Assembly (NCBI GenBank): GCA_963774415.1
Contig: CAVZEU010000008.1
Span: 62,001-126,000 of the forward strand
Length of the DNA stretch: 64,000 nucleotides
Origin: SZUA-36 sp963774415
GTDB taxonomy: Bacteria; Pseudomonadota; Gammaproteobacteria; Xanthomonadales; SZUA-36
Reading direction: 5' to 3'
The position numbers were made by a program, and so were the translations under genes. Every line of letters starts with the position of its first letter. Positions within the stretch are counted from its first letter, which is position 1. Positions 47,913 through 56,518 of this stretch are shown here, piece by piece. The notes under the pieces were generated by a model. That model saw only the letters and a program-made list of their open reading frames with translations, was not told where the DNA came from and ran no database searches.

Positions 47913-49064
47913 TTACAGCAGCACGAAACTCGCGATCGTCACACCGATCGTGAAAAACGACAGCAACACCAGGTAACTGATCCCGATCGCAAAGAATTTT
48001 CCCAGCGTCAGCATCCATCCCTGCCGGTAAACGGTACGCAGCGAAGCCAGCAGGTAGACCGGTATCCACACGGCAATGGCCGCGATCAGCCAGACGGCCG
48101 CCGCCGTCGCGCCGTGATGGCCGGCGGCGCTCAGCAGGTCAGCACTGCCGTCGAGCAGCAGGATCAGTATCAGGCAGACGAACAGAAAGGCGTGGTTGTG
48201 CAGCGCGAAGATCAGGTGTTCGACGTAGTAGCGCCTCGAAAAGAGGTACCAGAACTCGAAGATCAGCGCGACCACCGGCAGCAGGATGAACATGCTCACG
48301 GGCAGGATATCGAAGACCTTGTCGATGATCAGGTCCGGGTTCTTGTTGATCTCCTCGGCTTTCTCCGGTGAGTGTTCGATCTCGTCGTTGATGCGGTCGT
48401 TGATCCAGCGCGGCAGCCAGGAAATGGCCACCGGGTTGGTCTCCCGGTCCCACGGCTTGCCGTTGAACTGGAACGCTTTGGTATCGAAGAACACCTGCTC
48501 GCCTTTCTTGTCGTCCTCCGTCCGCGGTGTCGTCGCGTCGCCGGGCGGGGCCGCGCCGCTCTCGGCCTGCTTGACCTCGGGCGGCGCCTTGTCCTTGTTG
48601 CCCATCGTGATGTGGAAGCCCCTCCCCGCGGACCGTGTGCCGCCCTCGCCGTCGATCGTGAGCGCGTCGGTGGAGAACAGCGCCGCGAGCAGGAAAAAGG
48701 CGATGCTCAGGAACATGTACAAACGCAACGGCGGCGTGTAACGGTAACGGCGACCGGAGAGAAAGTCGCGGGTCAGGCGGCCTGGGTGAAACAGCAGCGG
48801 TTTGAAGGTACGGATGAAACGCGAGTCCAGGTCGAGGAAATCCTCCATCAGGTCCCGCACCAGGGCCGGGAAAAAACGCACGAAGTTGCGGTCCGGCTGA
48901 CCGCAGAAGTAGCAATAAGGCCCCATCAGCGGTGTCCCGCAATTCAGGCAATTAGCCGAACCCGCGAGTTTCTTCCTGGCCAGCGACAGTTTCGGGTCTG
49001 TCGCCGGCAACGGGCCTGCGTCAGTTCGATCAGCCGCCTCCGGCCGGTCCGTATCTTCGCTCAT
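47913..49064 (-). CDS. DUF3667 family zinc-ribbon membrane protein
   Basis: A 383-residue protein with an N-terminal zinc ribbon (NCLNCGTPLMGPYCYFCGQ, Cys near residues 39-55), a conserved amphipathic stretch after it (DFLDLDSRFIRTFKPLLFHPGRLTRDFLSGRR), then several hydrophobic segments, typical of DUF3667. A long polar insertion at residues ~140-210 is rich in Lys, Glu and Thr. The function is unknown. The ATG at 49064 follows a GAGGGCAG-like site. The MATE gene starts nearby on the opposite strand. Confidence 0.9.
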   Translation of the reverse strand: MSEDTDRPEAADRTDAGPLPATDPKLSLARKKLAGSANCLNCGTPLMGPYCYFCGQPDRNFVRFFPALVRDLMEDFLDLDSRFIRTFKPLLFHPGRLTRDFLSGRRYRYTPPLRLYMFLSIAFFLLAALFSTDALTIDGEGGTRSAGRGFHITMGNKDKAPPEVKQAESGAAPPGDATTPRTEDDKKGEQVFFDTKAFQFNGKPWDRETNPVAISWLPRWINDRINDEIEHSPEKAEEINKNPDLIIDKVFDILPVSMFILLPVVALIFEFWYLFSRRYYVEHLIFALHNHAFLFVCLILILLLDGSADLLSAAGHHGATAAAVWLIAAIAVWIPVYLLASLRTVYRQGWMLTLGKFFAIGISYLVLLSFFTIGVTIASFVLL

Positions 49065-49116
49065 CTTTTGCCTGCCCTCATGTACTACAATGCCCGTTCG
49101 CCAGTGATCGCCGCCC

Positions 49117-50493
49117 ATGAAAAAAACAAGCATACACAAAAATCACTTCGCCGAAATCCTCCGCACGCTGCAGTTGGCGGCGCCGGTCATCATCGGCCTC
49201 GTCGCCGGCTTCAGCATGAATTTCGTCGATACGCTGATGGCCGGAAGGCTGCCACAGAAGGAAATCGCGCTGGCGGCGATAGCGACGGGCGGCGCCCTCT
49301 GGTCGGCGGCGCTGATGTTCGTCATCGGACTGACGATGGCCGTGCAGCCGGTCGTCGCCCAGCTCGACGGCGCCAACGCACGCGGCCAGGCCGGCGAAGC
49401 GGTGCGCCAGGGAATCTGGATCGCATTGCTGGTGGCGGTTCCTTTCGAGTGCCTGCTGCTCTTTGGCGACCACGTGATGCGCTGGATTGCAGTCGATGCC
49501 ACGATCATCCCGACCGCGCGGCAGTACCTGCATGCGCTGGCCTGGGGCGCGCCGGCGATGTGCTTCGTCTTCCTGGCTCGATTCGTCAGCGAGGGCAGCG
49601 GTTACACGCGTCCGACCATGTATATCGGCTTGCTCGGCGTCACGCTGAATGTACCGCTCAACTACGTGCTGATGTTCGGCAAGCTGGGCCTGCCGGCGCT
49701 CGGCGCCCGCGGCATCGGTTATGCCACGGCCATCGTGATCTGGGTACAGCTGCTGTTCATGCTTTCAGTGATCCGCTGGCACCCGCATTTCACGGAGTTC
49801 AACCTGTTCGAGCGCTGGGACTGGCCGCAGCGGGTTGCGATCGTGAAGCTTGTCAACATAGGCCTGCCCATTGGAATGGGAATATTCGTCGAGAGCGGCC
49901 TTTTCGTAGCTGCGGCATTGCTGATCGCGCGGCTGGGGCCCCTGCCGACGTCGGCCCACCTGATCGCGATCAACTACGCCGCGCTGATGTTCATGGTGCC
50001 GCTGGGCCTGGCCAGCGCCATGACCACGCGTGTGGGCAATGCCCTGGGCCGGGGGGACCCGGTAGCGGCGCGTTACGCGGCTTTGATCGGTTTTTCCATC
50101 CTGCTGGTCACGCAGACACTCAGCGCGTGTTCAATGCTGTTTTTGCCAGGGTATATCGTCAGTATGTACACCGACGATGCCGCCATCACCTCCATCGCGG
50201 TCAGCCTGTTCCTGTACGCCGCCATTTTTCAATACGCCGACGGCCTCCAGGTCTGTTCCGCGGGTGCGCTGCGCGGTTACAAGGACACGCTGGTGCCGAT
50301 GTTCATCAATATCGTCTCGTACATGCTGATCGGTCTGAGCGTGGGTTATTACCTCACGTTTTACCGGCTGCTGGGGCCGGCCGGCATGTGGGTCGGTATG
50401 ATCTTCGGGCTCTCGTGCGGTGCGGTCCTGCTCTTCAGCCGTTTTCTGATCAAGAGCGCCCGCCTGGTCCGTACGGCAACGGTTCGATCATGA
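49117..50493 (+). CDS. MATE family multidrug efflux transporter (NorM-like)
   Basis: A 458-residue inner-membrane protein with about 12 hydrophobic helices. Family features are LQLAAPVIIGLVAGFSMNFVDTLMAGR near the N terminus, GLTMAVQPVVAQLDGAN near residue 70, the AMTTRVGNALGRGD motif near residue 305 and LQVCSAGALRGYKDT near 380. NorM-type pumps exchange drugs for Na+ or H+. It is divergent from the DUF3667 gene, and its stop overlaps the stop of the PspA-like gene by 6 bp. Confidence 0.93.
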   Translation: MKKTSIHKNHFAEILRTLQLAAPVIIGLVAGFSMNFVDTLMAGRLPQKEIALAAIATGGALWSAALMFVIGLTMAVQPVVAQLDGANARGQAGEAVRQGIWIALLVAVPFECLLLFGDHVMRWIAVDATIIPTARQYLHALAWGAPAMCFVFLARFVSEGSGYTRPTMYIGLLGVTLNVPLNYVLMFGKLGLPALGARGIGYATAIVIWVQLLFMLSVIRWHPHFTEFNLFERWDWPQRVAIVKLVNIGLPIGMGIFVESGLFVAAALLIARLGPLPTSAHLIAINYAALMFMVPLGLASAMTTRVGNALGRGDPVAARYAALIGFSILLVTQTLSACSMLFLPGYIVSMYTDDAAITSIAVSLFLYAAIFQYADGLQVCSAGALRGYKDTLVPMFINIVSYMLIGLSVGYYLTFYRLLGPAGMWVGMIFGLSCGAVLLFSRFLIKSARLVRTATVRS

Positions 50494-51162
50494 CGCTGCA
50501 ATGCGGCGCTTCATCTGTTCCAGTTCGGCTTCGATGGCAGGGTCCGGCGGGGCTGCCGTATCTTGCCTGACCGGGCTTTCGGAACGACCAAAATCATAGG
50601 ACCGTACACGGGCCTCGAGACGCTCGACCTGCGACTGCAGGCGGTCGAAGCGGCCCATGGCGCGCCGCACTTTGCGTTCCCCCGGGGAGGCGGACCTCGC
50701 CTTTGCCGCAGCACCGCCCGCGGCGCCGTTTGCGTGCCGTGAGCCGATGTCCCTGAGCCGGGCCTTGGCGTCTTTAAGCTTGCTTTTCAGCGTGGCCATA
50801 TCGAAGCCCAGTTGCGTGATGCGCTCTTCCAGCGCAGCCGCCTCCTGTTGGGCCGAATGCAGTGCCTGCTCGACTTCGGCGCGGGTTCTTAGCGCCGTAC
50901 GGGCCAGTTCGTCCCGTTGCGTGGCCACGGCCTTCTCGGCCCGCTCGGTCCATTCCCCTATTTCCTGTTGCAGGCGCTGCTGCAAGCGTTCCAGGTGGGC
51001 CTGCTCGGCCAGCAGGTCGGCGCTGGCGAGGCGCGCGTCGTCGGCAGCGTCCTCCATTTCACGGATCAGGGCCCGCAGCAGCTTTTCCGGGTCCTCGGCT
51101 TTTTCCAGCAGTGTATTGACGTTGGCGGCGATGACGTAACGCAAGCGTGAAATTGTACCCAT
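50488..51162 (-). CDS. PspA/IM30-like membrane stress protein
   Basis: A 224-residue coiled-coil protein of the PspA/Vipp1 family. It starts MGTISRLRYVIAANVNTLLEKAEDPEKLLRALI, the family N-terminal amphipathic helix and its first helical arm, then has long heptad-like helices (EWTERAEKAVATQRDELARTALR). These proteins bind membranes and limit proton leakage. An in-frame codon at 51384 is too far upstream; AAGGAAC lies before the ATG at 51162. The sppA gene starts 222 bp away on the opposite strand. Confidence 0.9.
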   Translation of the reverse strand: MGTISRLRYVIAANVNTLLEKAEDPEKLLRALIREMEDAADDARLASADLLAEQAHLERLQQRLQQEIGEWTERAEKAVATQRDELARTALRTRAEVEQALHSAQQEAAALEERITQLGFDMATLKSKLKDAKARLRDIGSRHANGAAGGAAAKARSASPGERKVRRAMGRFDRLQSQVERLEARVRSYDFGRSESPVRQDTAAPPDPAIEAELEQMKRRIAAS

Positions 51163-51383
51163 GGTAATTCGTTCCTTTGTGCGGTTGCTCTGGCCGTGTA
51201 GATGCAGAATTCGTGCCAGATTGAAAAGCATATAAGAAACAAGTTGTTGTGTTTTATCGAGGCCAGGTATGGTCTCGGGGGATGGTCCGATTGGCAAACT
51301 CTTGGTCACTGTGACCTTCGGCCGATTGTGCTGGGCAGTCACTGTCCATACAATAACCGCAGTTATCTTCCACGGGCGGCACA

Positions 51384-53234
51384 ATGGACAAAGCGCGTTC
51401 CTTTCTCGCCAGGGTCTTGCTTCGCACCTGGCGCGTCATCAACACCAGCCGGGTTATTTTCCTCAACGTCCTGTTCCTGGTGCTCGTTTACGTGTTGTAC
51501 GTTACTTTTCTGCAACCACCGGAACTGTTCAGACTGAAGCCGAAGACGACACTGGTAATTCGTCCTTACGGCAACGTGGTGGAACAATACACGACCACGC
51601 CCCTGGACCGCGCCCTGCAACAGGCGGCTGGCCAGGACCAGAGCGAAACGCGTTTGCGGGATATCCTGGAAGCAATACACCGGGCCGCCGGCGACAAAGA
51701 CATCGTGCAACTGGTCATCGACCCGAATTACATGTGGGGGATCGGGCTGGCGGCTTTGAAAGATATCGAAAATGCCGTGGACGCTTTCCGCTCCACGGGC
51801 AAGCCGGTGATCGCTCTGGCCGGCAACCTGACGCAAAATCAGTACTACCTGGCGTCGCTGGCGGACGAGGTCTGGCTCAATCCCAACGGCGTCGTTTTCA
51901 TCGACGGCTACTCGAATTACCGCCATTTTTACCGCGAGGGGCTGGACAAGCTCGCGGTCGAAATCAACCTGTTCAGGGTCGGTAAATACAAATCCGCGAT
52001 GGAGCCTTTCATTCGTGACGACATGTCGCCGGCGGCACGGGAGGCCGGCAAGTCCTGGCTTGGCAGTCTCTGGCAACAATACCTGGAAGGTGTGTCGAAG
52101 CACCGCGGCATCCTGGTCGAGTCACTGCAGGCGGCCATCAATGACCTTCCCGACCAGATCGAAGCCGCGCACGGGGATTTCGCCCAATACGCACTCAAGC
52201 TGGGCCTCGTCGATCGCCTGATGACAGCGCCCCAGGCGCGCCAGGCGCTGGCCCAAAGCGGTACGCCCGACCAGGCGGGTGACAGTTACCGCGCCGTCGA
52301 CATGCAGGATTACCTGAACCTGACAAAAGCGCGCACGGCGGGCAGTTCGGCCAAGCACATCGCGGTCATCATCGCCGAGGGCGATATCGTCAACGGGCGC
52401 CAGCCGCCCGGGCGCATCGGCACGATTTCGACCGCCGAGCAACTGCGGCGAGTGGCCCGCGACGACAAGGTCGCGGCGCTGGTCCTGCGCATCAACAGCC
52501 CCGGCGGCGATGCCTACGCCGCGCAGGCCATCCGCCAGGAGATCCAGCAGGTCCGTGACGCCGGCAAGAAGGTCGTTGTGTCGATGGGCAATGTCGCCGC
52601 GTCCGGCGGCTACATGATCGCGATGGCGGCCGATGAGGTTTGGGCCAGCCCGGCAACCATCACCGGTTCGATCGGTGTCTTTGGCATGTTGCCGACCTTT
52701 TCCGGCACGCTGGCCAAGATCGGCGTACACACCGACGGTTTCGGGACCACCGACATCGCCGGCAAGATCAGGCTGGACAGGCCGCTGGACCCGTCCATGG
52801 CGCGTGTCCTGCAGGCCGCCACCGAGCGGGTCTACCGGCAATTCGTGGCGATGGTCAAAAGAGCCCGCGGCATCGACACGCTGGCCGAAGTCGAAGCCGT
52901 CGCTCAGGGGCGCGTCTGGAGCGGCCAGCAGGCCGCCGACCGCAGGCTGGTCGACAAGACCGGCACCTTCCAGGACGCGATCAAGGCCGCGGCCCGTATT
53001 GCCGGGCTGGGCAACACCTATCAGCTCGACTGGGTCGAACCGGAACGCTCGGCGCTGGATCAGTTCTTCTCCGACTTCGTCGCCAAGGTGGTTTCGAGGT
53101 TCGATATCTCGATGGGCCAGCCGGCGCGCGTGCCGTCCGGTTGGCTGCAGAACATGCTCCGGGATTTGCGCTATATCGCCAGCAACGAGGGCAGCTTCAC
53201 GGTCGCGGCGCGCTGCCTGTGTGATATTCAGTAG
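51384..53234 (+). CDS. sppA: Signal peptide peptidase SppA, 67-kDa type
   Basis: Membrane-anchored serine protease of 616 residues that degrades cleaved signal peptides. The N-terminal anchor is FLNVLFLVLVYVLYVTF near residue 28. Two tandem SppA domains follow. The catalytic dyad is visible as Lys203 (GKYKSAMEPF) in the first domain and Ser407 (AASGGYMIAMAADE) in the second, the arrangement of the E. coli 67-kDa enzyme. RINSPGGDAYAA near residue 371 is another family motif. It overlaps the small lipoprotein gene by 7 bp, convergently. Confidence 0.96.
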   Translation: MDKARSFLARVLLRTWRVINTSRVIFLNVLFLVLVYVLYVTFLQPPELFRLKPKTTLVIRPYGNVVEQYTTTPLDRALQQAAGQDQSETRLRDILEAIHRAAGDKDIVQLVIDPNYMWGIGLAALKDIENAVDAFRSTGKPVIALAGNLTQNQYYLASLADEVWLNPNGVVFIDGYSNYRHFYREGLDKLAVEINLFRVGKYKSAMEPFIRDDMSPAAREAGKSWLGSLWQQYLEGVSKHRGILVESLQAAINDLPDQIEAAHGDFAQYALKLGLVDRLMTAPQARQALAQSGTPDQAGDSYRAVDMQDYLNLTKARTAGSSAKHIAVIIAEGDIVNGRQPPGRIGTISTAEQLRRVARDDKVAALVLRINSPGGDAYAAQAIRQEIQQVRDAGKKVVVSMGNVAASGGYMIAMAADEVWASPATITGSIGVFGMLPTFSGTLAKIGVHTDGFGTTDIAGKIRLDRPLDPSMARVLQAATERVYRQFVAMVKRARGIDTLAEVEAVAQGRVWSGQQAADRRLVDKTGTFQDAIKAAARIAGLGNTYQLDWVEPERSALDQFFSDFVAKVVSRFDISMGQPARVPSGWLQNMLRDLRYIASNEGSFTVAARCLCDIQ

Positions 53235-53659
53235 TCTTTTTGCGTCGGGTCCGGCAAGCCCGAATACAACAACCAGGTATGACGTTTATCGTCGTATTTC
53301 CAGTACTGCTTGTCGATGATCGTGCGCTCGCGGGCCTGGTTCTTGTTGAACATGCGGATTTCCACTACTTGCCGCAGGCCCTTGCCGTTATCGACCGGCA
53401 GGGACGAGCGCGGCGTGTACTGGGTGACCTGGAACAAACGCAGCCGGTCCATTTCCAAACGGCTGATCGGGTGTTGCTCCAGGTATTCAGGCGCGATGAA
53501 ATCGACGGCCGTGTCCCACTGTGCCCAGCGCACCGTAATTTCGTAACGTTTGAGTACGTCGGTCAGTCCCTGTGCCTTTCTGCTTTGGGGACAACCCGCG
53601 AGGAGGGCCGCCATGAAGACGGGCAGCAGGCAACGCAGCGCAATTTTGATGTTGGTCAT
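53228..53659 (-). CDS. Putative lipoprotein, unknown function
   Basis: A 143-residue protein with a lipoprotein signal (LLPVFMAALLAGC, lipobox Cys at residue 22). The mature part contains LKRYEITVRWAQWDTAVDFIAPEYLE and a basic, Tyr-rich segment later (IIDKQYWKYDDKRHTWLLYSG). No named family recognised. Its start overlaps the stop of the Kazal-like gene (ATGA), so both are coupled and probably both anchored in the outer membrane. Confidence 0.8.
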   Translation of the reverse strand: MTNIKIALRCLLPVFMAALLAGCPQSRKAQGLTDVLKRYEITVRWAQWDTAVDFIAPEYLEQHPISRLEMDRLRLFQVTQYTPRSSLPVDNGKGLRQVVEIRMFNKNQARERTIIDKQYWKYDDKRHTWLLYSGLPDPTQKDY

Positions 53660-53907
53660 TCGTTCGGATCCTTCGTCTCACAGGCGCCCGGCGTGGTGCG
53701 CGTAATTCCGGCGGCACGCGCCATGCAGCCCGAGGGGTAGGTTTTGCCGTCACAGCCACAAACGGGATCGTACTGCATCGGGCAGGCGATGTCGTTCGTT
53801 GGCTTGATCCTGCAGGCGGTAACCGCGGCCGGCCGGTCGGGTTCGGCGCAGGCTGCGAGCAACAGCACGCCGAGCCCCGCCAATGCCCAGCGCCACCTTT
53901 CAGACAT
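53656..53907 (-). CDS. Small Kazal-type domain lipoprotein
   Basis: An 83-residue protein with a lipoprotein signal (ALAGLGVLLLAAC) and one Kazal-like domain: six further Cys residues in a C-x8-C-x6-C-x-C type pattern, with YDPVCGCDGKTYPSGC, the Kazal core, near residue 49. Kazal domains bind the active sites of serine proteases. The gene sits in a coupled cluster with dgkA (8-bp overlap with its stop) and a second lipoprotein gene. A role as surface protease inhibitor is inferred from the fold only. The sppA and degQ proteases nearby are not necessarily its targets. Confidence 0.88.
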   Translation of the reverse strand: MSERWRWALAGLGVLLLAACAEPDRPAAVTACRIKPTNDIACPMQYDPVCGCDGKTYPSGCMARAAGITRTTPGACETKDPNE

Positions 53908-54271
53908 GAAATCTTGCCCAGGCCATGCCCAGCCAGACGATGGCAAGCAATATCAGGCTGAACATGACGGCCGAGGAACCCATGTCCTTGGCCCTGCCGG
54001 AAAGCGTATGGCGCTCCTCGCCGATCCTGTCCACGGTGTTTTCAACCGCGCTGTTGAGCAGTTCGACGATGAGCAGCAGGAACAACGGGAACAGCAGCAA
54101 CAGCCATTCGGTGAAAGACCGCGCCAGCCAGAATGAATTGGGCAACAGCACAACGAATATCGTGACGTCGTATCTGAAAGCCTCCTCCAGCTGCCAGCAA
54201 TCCCGTATCCCCCTGAACGAGTTCCGCGTCGCTTGCCGGAGCCTGCTTGCACCGTTGTGCTCCTGTTTCAT
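53900..54271 (-). CDS. dgkA: Diacylglycerol kinase
   Basis: A 123-residue integral membrane kinase that recycles diacylglycerol to phosphatidate. The core is conserved: RNSFRGIRDCWQLEEAFRYDV near residue 16, VELLNSAVENTVDRIGEE (catalytic region) near residue 69, SGRAKDMGSSAVMFSLILLA near residue 91. Three membrane helices are visible. The ATG at 54271 matches the family length; an in-frame codon at 54340 is less likely. It is divergent from xthA. Confidence 0.95.
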   Translation of the reverse strand: MKQEHNGASRLRQATRNSFRGIRDCWQLEEAFRYDVTIFVVLLPNSFWLARSFTEWLLLLFPLFLLLIVELLNSAVENTVDRIGEERHTLSGRAKDMGSSAVMFSLILLAIVWLGMAWARFHV

Positions 54272-54378
54272 TGTTTGTTCGACCAGATTCGGGTTGCTCT
54301 CCTCAGGTGCTATTATGCGCAAGCTGGACAGCAACAACAATCGGGGGTCGTTTCAGCCCCCGAAAGTCGGAGGCCATC

Positions 54379-55149
54379 TTGCTTAAAATTGCGACCTGGA
54401 ACGTCAATTCACTCAACGTTCGCCTGCCGCACGTGCTGGCGTGGTGCGAGGATGCCCGCCCGGATATCCTGGCGTTGCAGGAAACCAAGTTACCCGACGA
54501 CCGCTTCCCGGCGGCGGCGCTGCGGGAGGCGGGCTTCGAGAGCCTGTATTCGGGTCAGAAGACCTATAACGGCGTTGCGATTCTCAGTCGTGAGGCCGCC
54601 GCTGACCCCGTCACCGATATCGAAGGGCTGGACGACCCGCAACGGCGTATCCTGGCGGCGACCATCGCCGGCGTCCGTATCGTCAACCTCTACGTGGTCA
54701 ACGGCAAGGAGGTCGGTTCGGACAAGTACGACTACAAGCTCGAGTGGCTGCGGCAGGTCAGGCGTTGGTTGCAGTCGGAACTCGACCGCTTCGAAAACGT
54801 CGTGGTGCTGGGCGATTTCAACATCGCTCCGGCCGACGAGGATGTCCATGATCCCGAAGCCTGGCGCGACCGGGTGCTTTGCAGTGAACCGGAGCGGGCG
54901 GCGCTCAGGAAAATACTCGATCTGGGCCTGGTGGACACGTTTCGTCTGTTCGAGCAGCCGCAGGGCAGCTGGAGTTGGTGGGATTACCGCCGGGCCGCGT
55001 TCCGGCGCGACATGGGTCTGAGGATCGACCTGATCCTGGCCTCCAGGGCGTTGGCGGCGAGATGCCGTGCGGCCTGGATCGACAAGGAACCACGCCGCCA
55101 GGAACGGCCATCGGACCACACGCCGGTGCTCGCGCAGTTCGACTGTTGA
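54379..55149 (+). CDS. xthA: Exodeoxyribonuclease III
   Basis: AP endonuclease and 3'-5' exonuclease in base excision repair. The 256-residue enzyme starts KIATWNVNSLNVRL and has ILALQETKLPD near residue 33 (catalytic Glu), VVLGDFNIAPADEDV near residue 143 (Asp-Asn), LRIDLILASR near residue 215 and ERPSDHTPVLAQF near the end (Asp-His). The start codon is TTG at 54379, preceded by GGAGG 6 bp upstream; the frame is open further upstream but the longer N terminus has no family match. Confidence 0.96.
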   Translation: MLKIATWNVNSLNVRLPHVLAWCEDARPDILALQETKLPDDRFPAAALREAGFESLYSGQKTYNGVAILSREAAADPVTDIEGLDDPQRRILAATIAGVRIVNLYVVNGKEVGSDKYDYKLEWLRQVRRWLQSELDRFENVVVLGDFNIAPADEDVHDPEAWRDRVLCSEPERAALRKILDLGLVDTFRLFEQPQGSWSWWDYRRAAFRRDMGLRIDLILASRALAARCRAAWIDKEPRRQERPSDHTPVLAQFDC

Positions 55150-55155
55150 CGCTGC

Positions 55156-56091
55156 CTAATTGCCGGTTTTGTACCGTGGTACCGAGCTGTCGATTTCGAG
55201 TGACCAGGCATCGATGCCGCCGACGACATTGCTGACGTCGGTGAAACCCAGTTTGCGGAAATGCTCGGCGGCAACGCGGCTGCGGTTACCGGTGTGACAG
55301 AGGAAAGCCAGCGCGGTGTCTTTCGGCAGCGACTCGATCTCCCGCATCGTCTCTTCATCCATGCTGCGGGCGCCATCGACAGACGCCAAATCGCGTTCAT
55401 CCTTGCCGCGCACGTCGATCAGGATCACGCTGCCATTGTCGAGACGATCTTTGAGTTCGGCAACGCTCATTTGCCGCACGGGCTGCGGCGCCTCGGGCAG
55501 CGTAATGGCCAGGCCCTCGCCCTGCATGCTTTCGACCCAGTCGATGACGGCGCCGCGCGCGCGTTGCGCCGATGCCAGGTCGAACAACAGCGATACCCCG
55601 TTGCTCTCGACCTTGATTTCGTGGCCCTGGGCAGGCGCCAGGTTGAATTGGGATTGCCAGCCGGCGTCGACGCTGAAATGCAACGCGACGTCGTCGTGGC
55701 CGGCCATTGCCGCCAGGATTTTTTCCGCCGCCTTGTCCGTGACCGTCACTTCCGGCGGAGTGCGGTCCGGGCGGGGCAGTCCCAGCATCTCGTGCAGTTC
55801 ACCGCTGTTGAACATGTCCGAGACGATGTCGCAGCCGCCCACCAGTTCCTGGTCGATATAAAGTTGTGGAATCGTCGGCCAATTGCCGAAGGCCTTGATG
55901 CCTTCACGGATTTCCTCGTCTGCCAGCACGTCGACGCTGCTGTAGGTTTCGAGCATGGAATCCAGCAGCCCGGCGGTCTTCGAGGAAAACCCGCACATGG
56001 GCGCTTGCGGCGTGCCTTTCATGAAAAGGACCACACGGTCCGCTTTCAGGATTTCTTCGATTTTCTCTCGGGTGCTGTCGTTCAGGCTCAT
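55156..56091 (-). CDS. Monothiol glutaredoxin fused to A-type-like and rhodanese domains
   Basis: A 311-residue three-domain protein. Residues 1-105 are a Grx4-type monothiol glutaredoxin with CGFS (Cys33), WPTIPQLY and GGCDIV motifs, which carries a 2Fe-2S cluster. Residues 113-200 resemble an IscA/HesB A-type fold (VTVTDKAAEKILAAM, VDWVESMQGEGL) but have no Cys at all, so the cluster ligands of A-type carriers are missing. Residues 208-311 are a rhodanese domain with active-site CHTGNRS (Cys265). Together they suggest a role in sulfur or Fe-S traffic. The gene is convergent with xthA. Confidence 0.9.
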   Translation of the reverse strand: MSLNDSTREKIEEILKADRVVLFMKGTPQAPMCGFSSKTAGLLDSMLETYSSVDVLADEEIREGIKAFGNWPTIPQLYIDQELVGGCDIVSDMFNSGELHEMLGLPRPDRTPPEVTVTDKAAEKILAAMAGHDDVALHFSVDAGWQSQFNLAPAQGHEIKVESNGVSLLFDLASAQRARGAVIDWVESMQGEGLAITLPEAPQPVRQMSVAELKDRLDNGSVILIDVRGKDERDLASVDGARSMDEETMREIESLPKDTALAFLCHTGNRSRVAAEHFRKLGFTDVSNVVGGIDAWSLEIDSSVPRYKTGN

Positions 56092-56151
56092 ATTTCGGCA
56101 ATCCGGTTCGTTTCAGGGTACGCCATTACATGGGGTGCATTCCAATTGCAA

Positions 56152-56511
56152 TCAAGAGGGGCTTGCTGACAGGTCCTGCAAGCCGGCGCTGAATTCGTCG
56201 CCGTAGTCAATGGTGATTTCCTCACCGGCGCCGATATCGCGTGCGGCGTAAAGGTCCGTTCCGTCCATTTCGCAATTGGGCCGGTCGCTGTGATTCATGA
56301 AGCGCAGGTCGTTGCTGCCGTCAATGCCCTGCCACTCGCCGTCAGCCGGACCCTCCATCCACAAAACGTAGCGGCCGTTGCGCTGCGTGGCCTTGCCCTC
56401 GTAATGTCCGATCAGCGTACCTGCCGGGATGGCCTGGCGCGCGAACAGGCCGCGCCCGTGGATGCGGGAGGCATCGACGTAAACGAGGGCATTGGCGCCG
56501 GTGCCGGACAT
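56152..56511 (-). CDS. SET domain protein
   Basis: A 119-residue stand-alone SET domain, the fold of protein lysine methyltransferases. Key motifs are IHGRGLFARQAIPAGTLIGHYEG near the start, FMNHSDRPNCEM near residue 72 and EEITIDYGDEF near residue 97, which form the SAM and substrate pockets. The ATG at 56511 is used because the upstream part of the frame is antisense-like and unmatched. It starts just after the end of the unrecognised gene at 56519-57688 on the same strand. Confidence 0.88.
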   Translation of the reverse strand: MSGTGANALVYVDASRIHGRGLFARQAIPAGTLIGHYEGKATQRNGRYVLWMEGPADGEWQGIDGSNDLRFMNHSDRPNCEMDGTDLYAARDIGAGEEITIDYGDEFSAGLQDLSASPS

Positions 56512-56518
56512 GCGCGTG

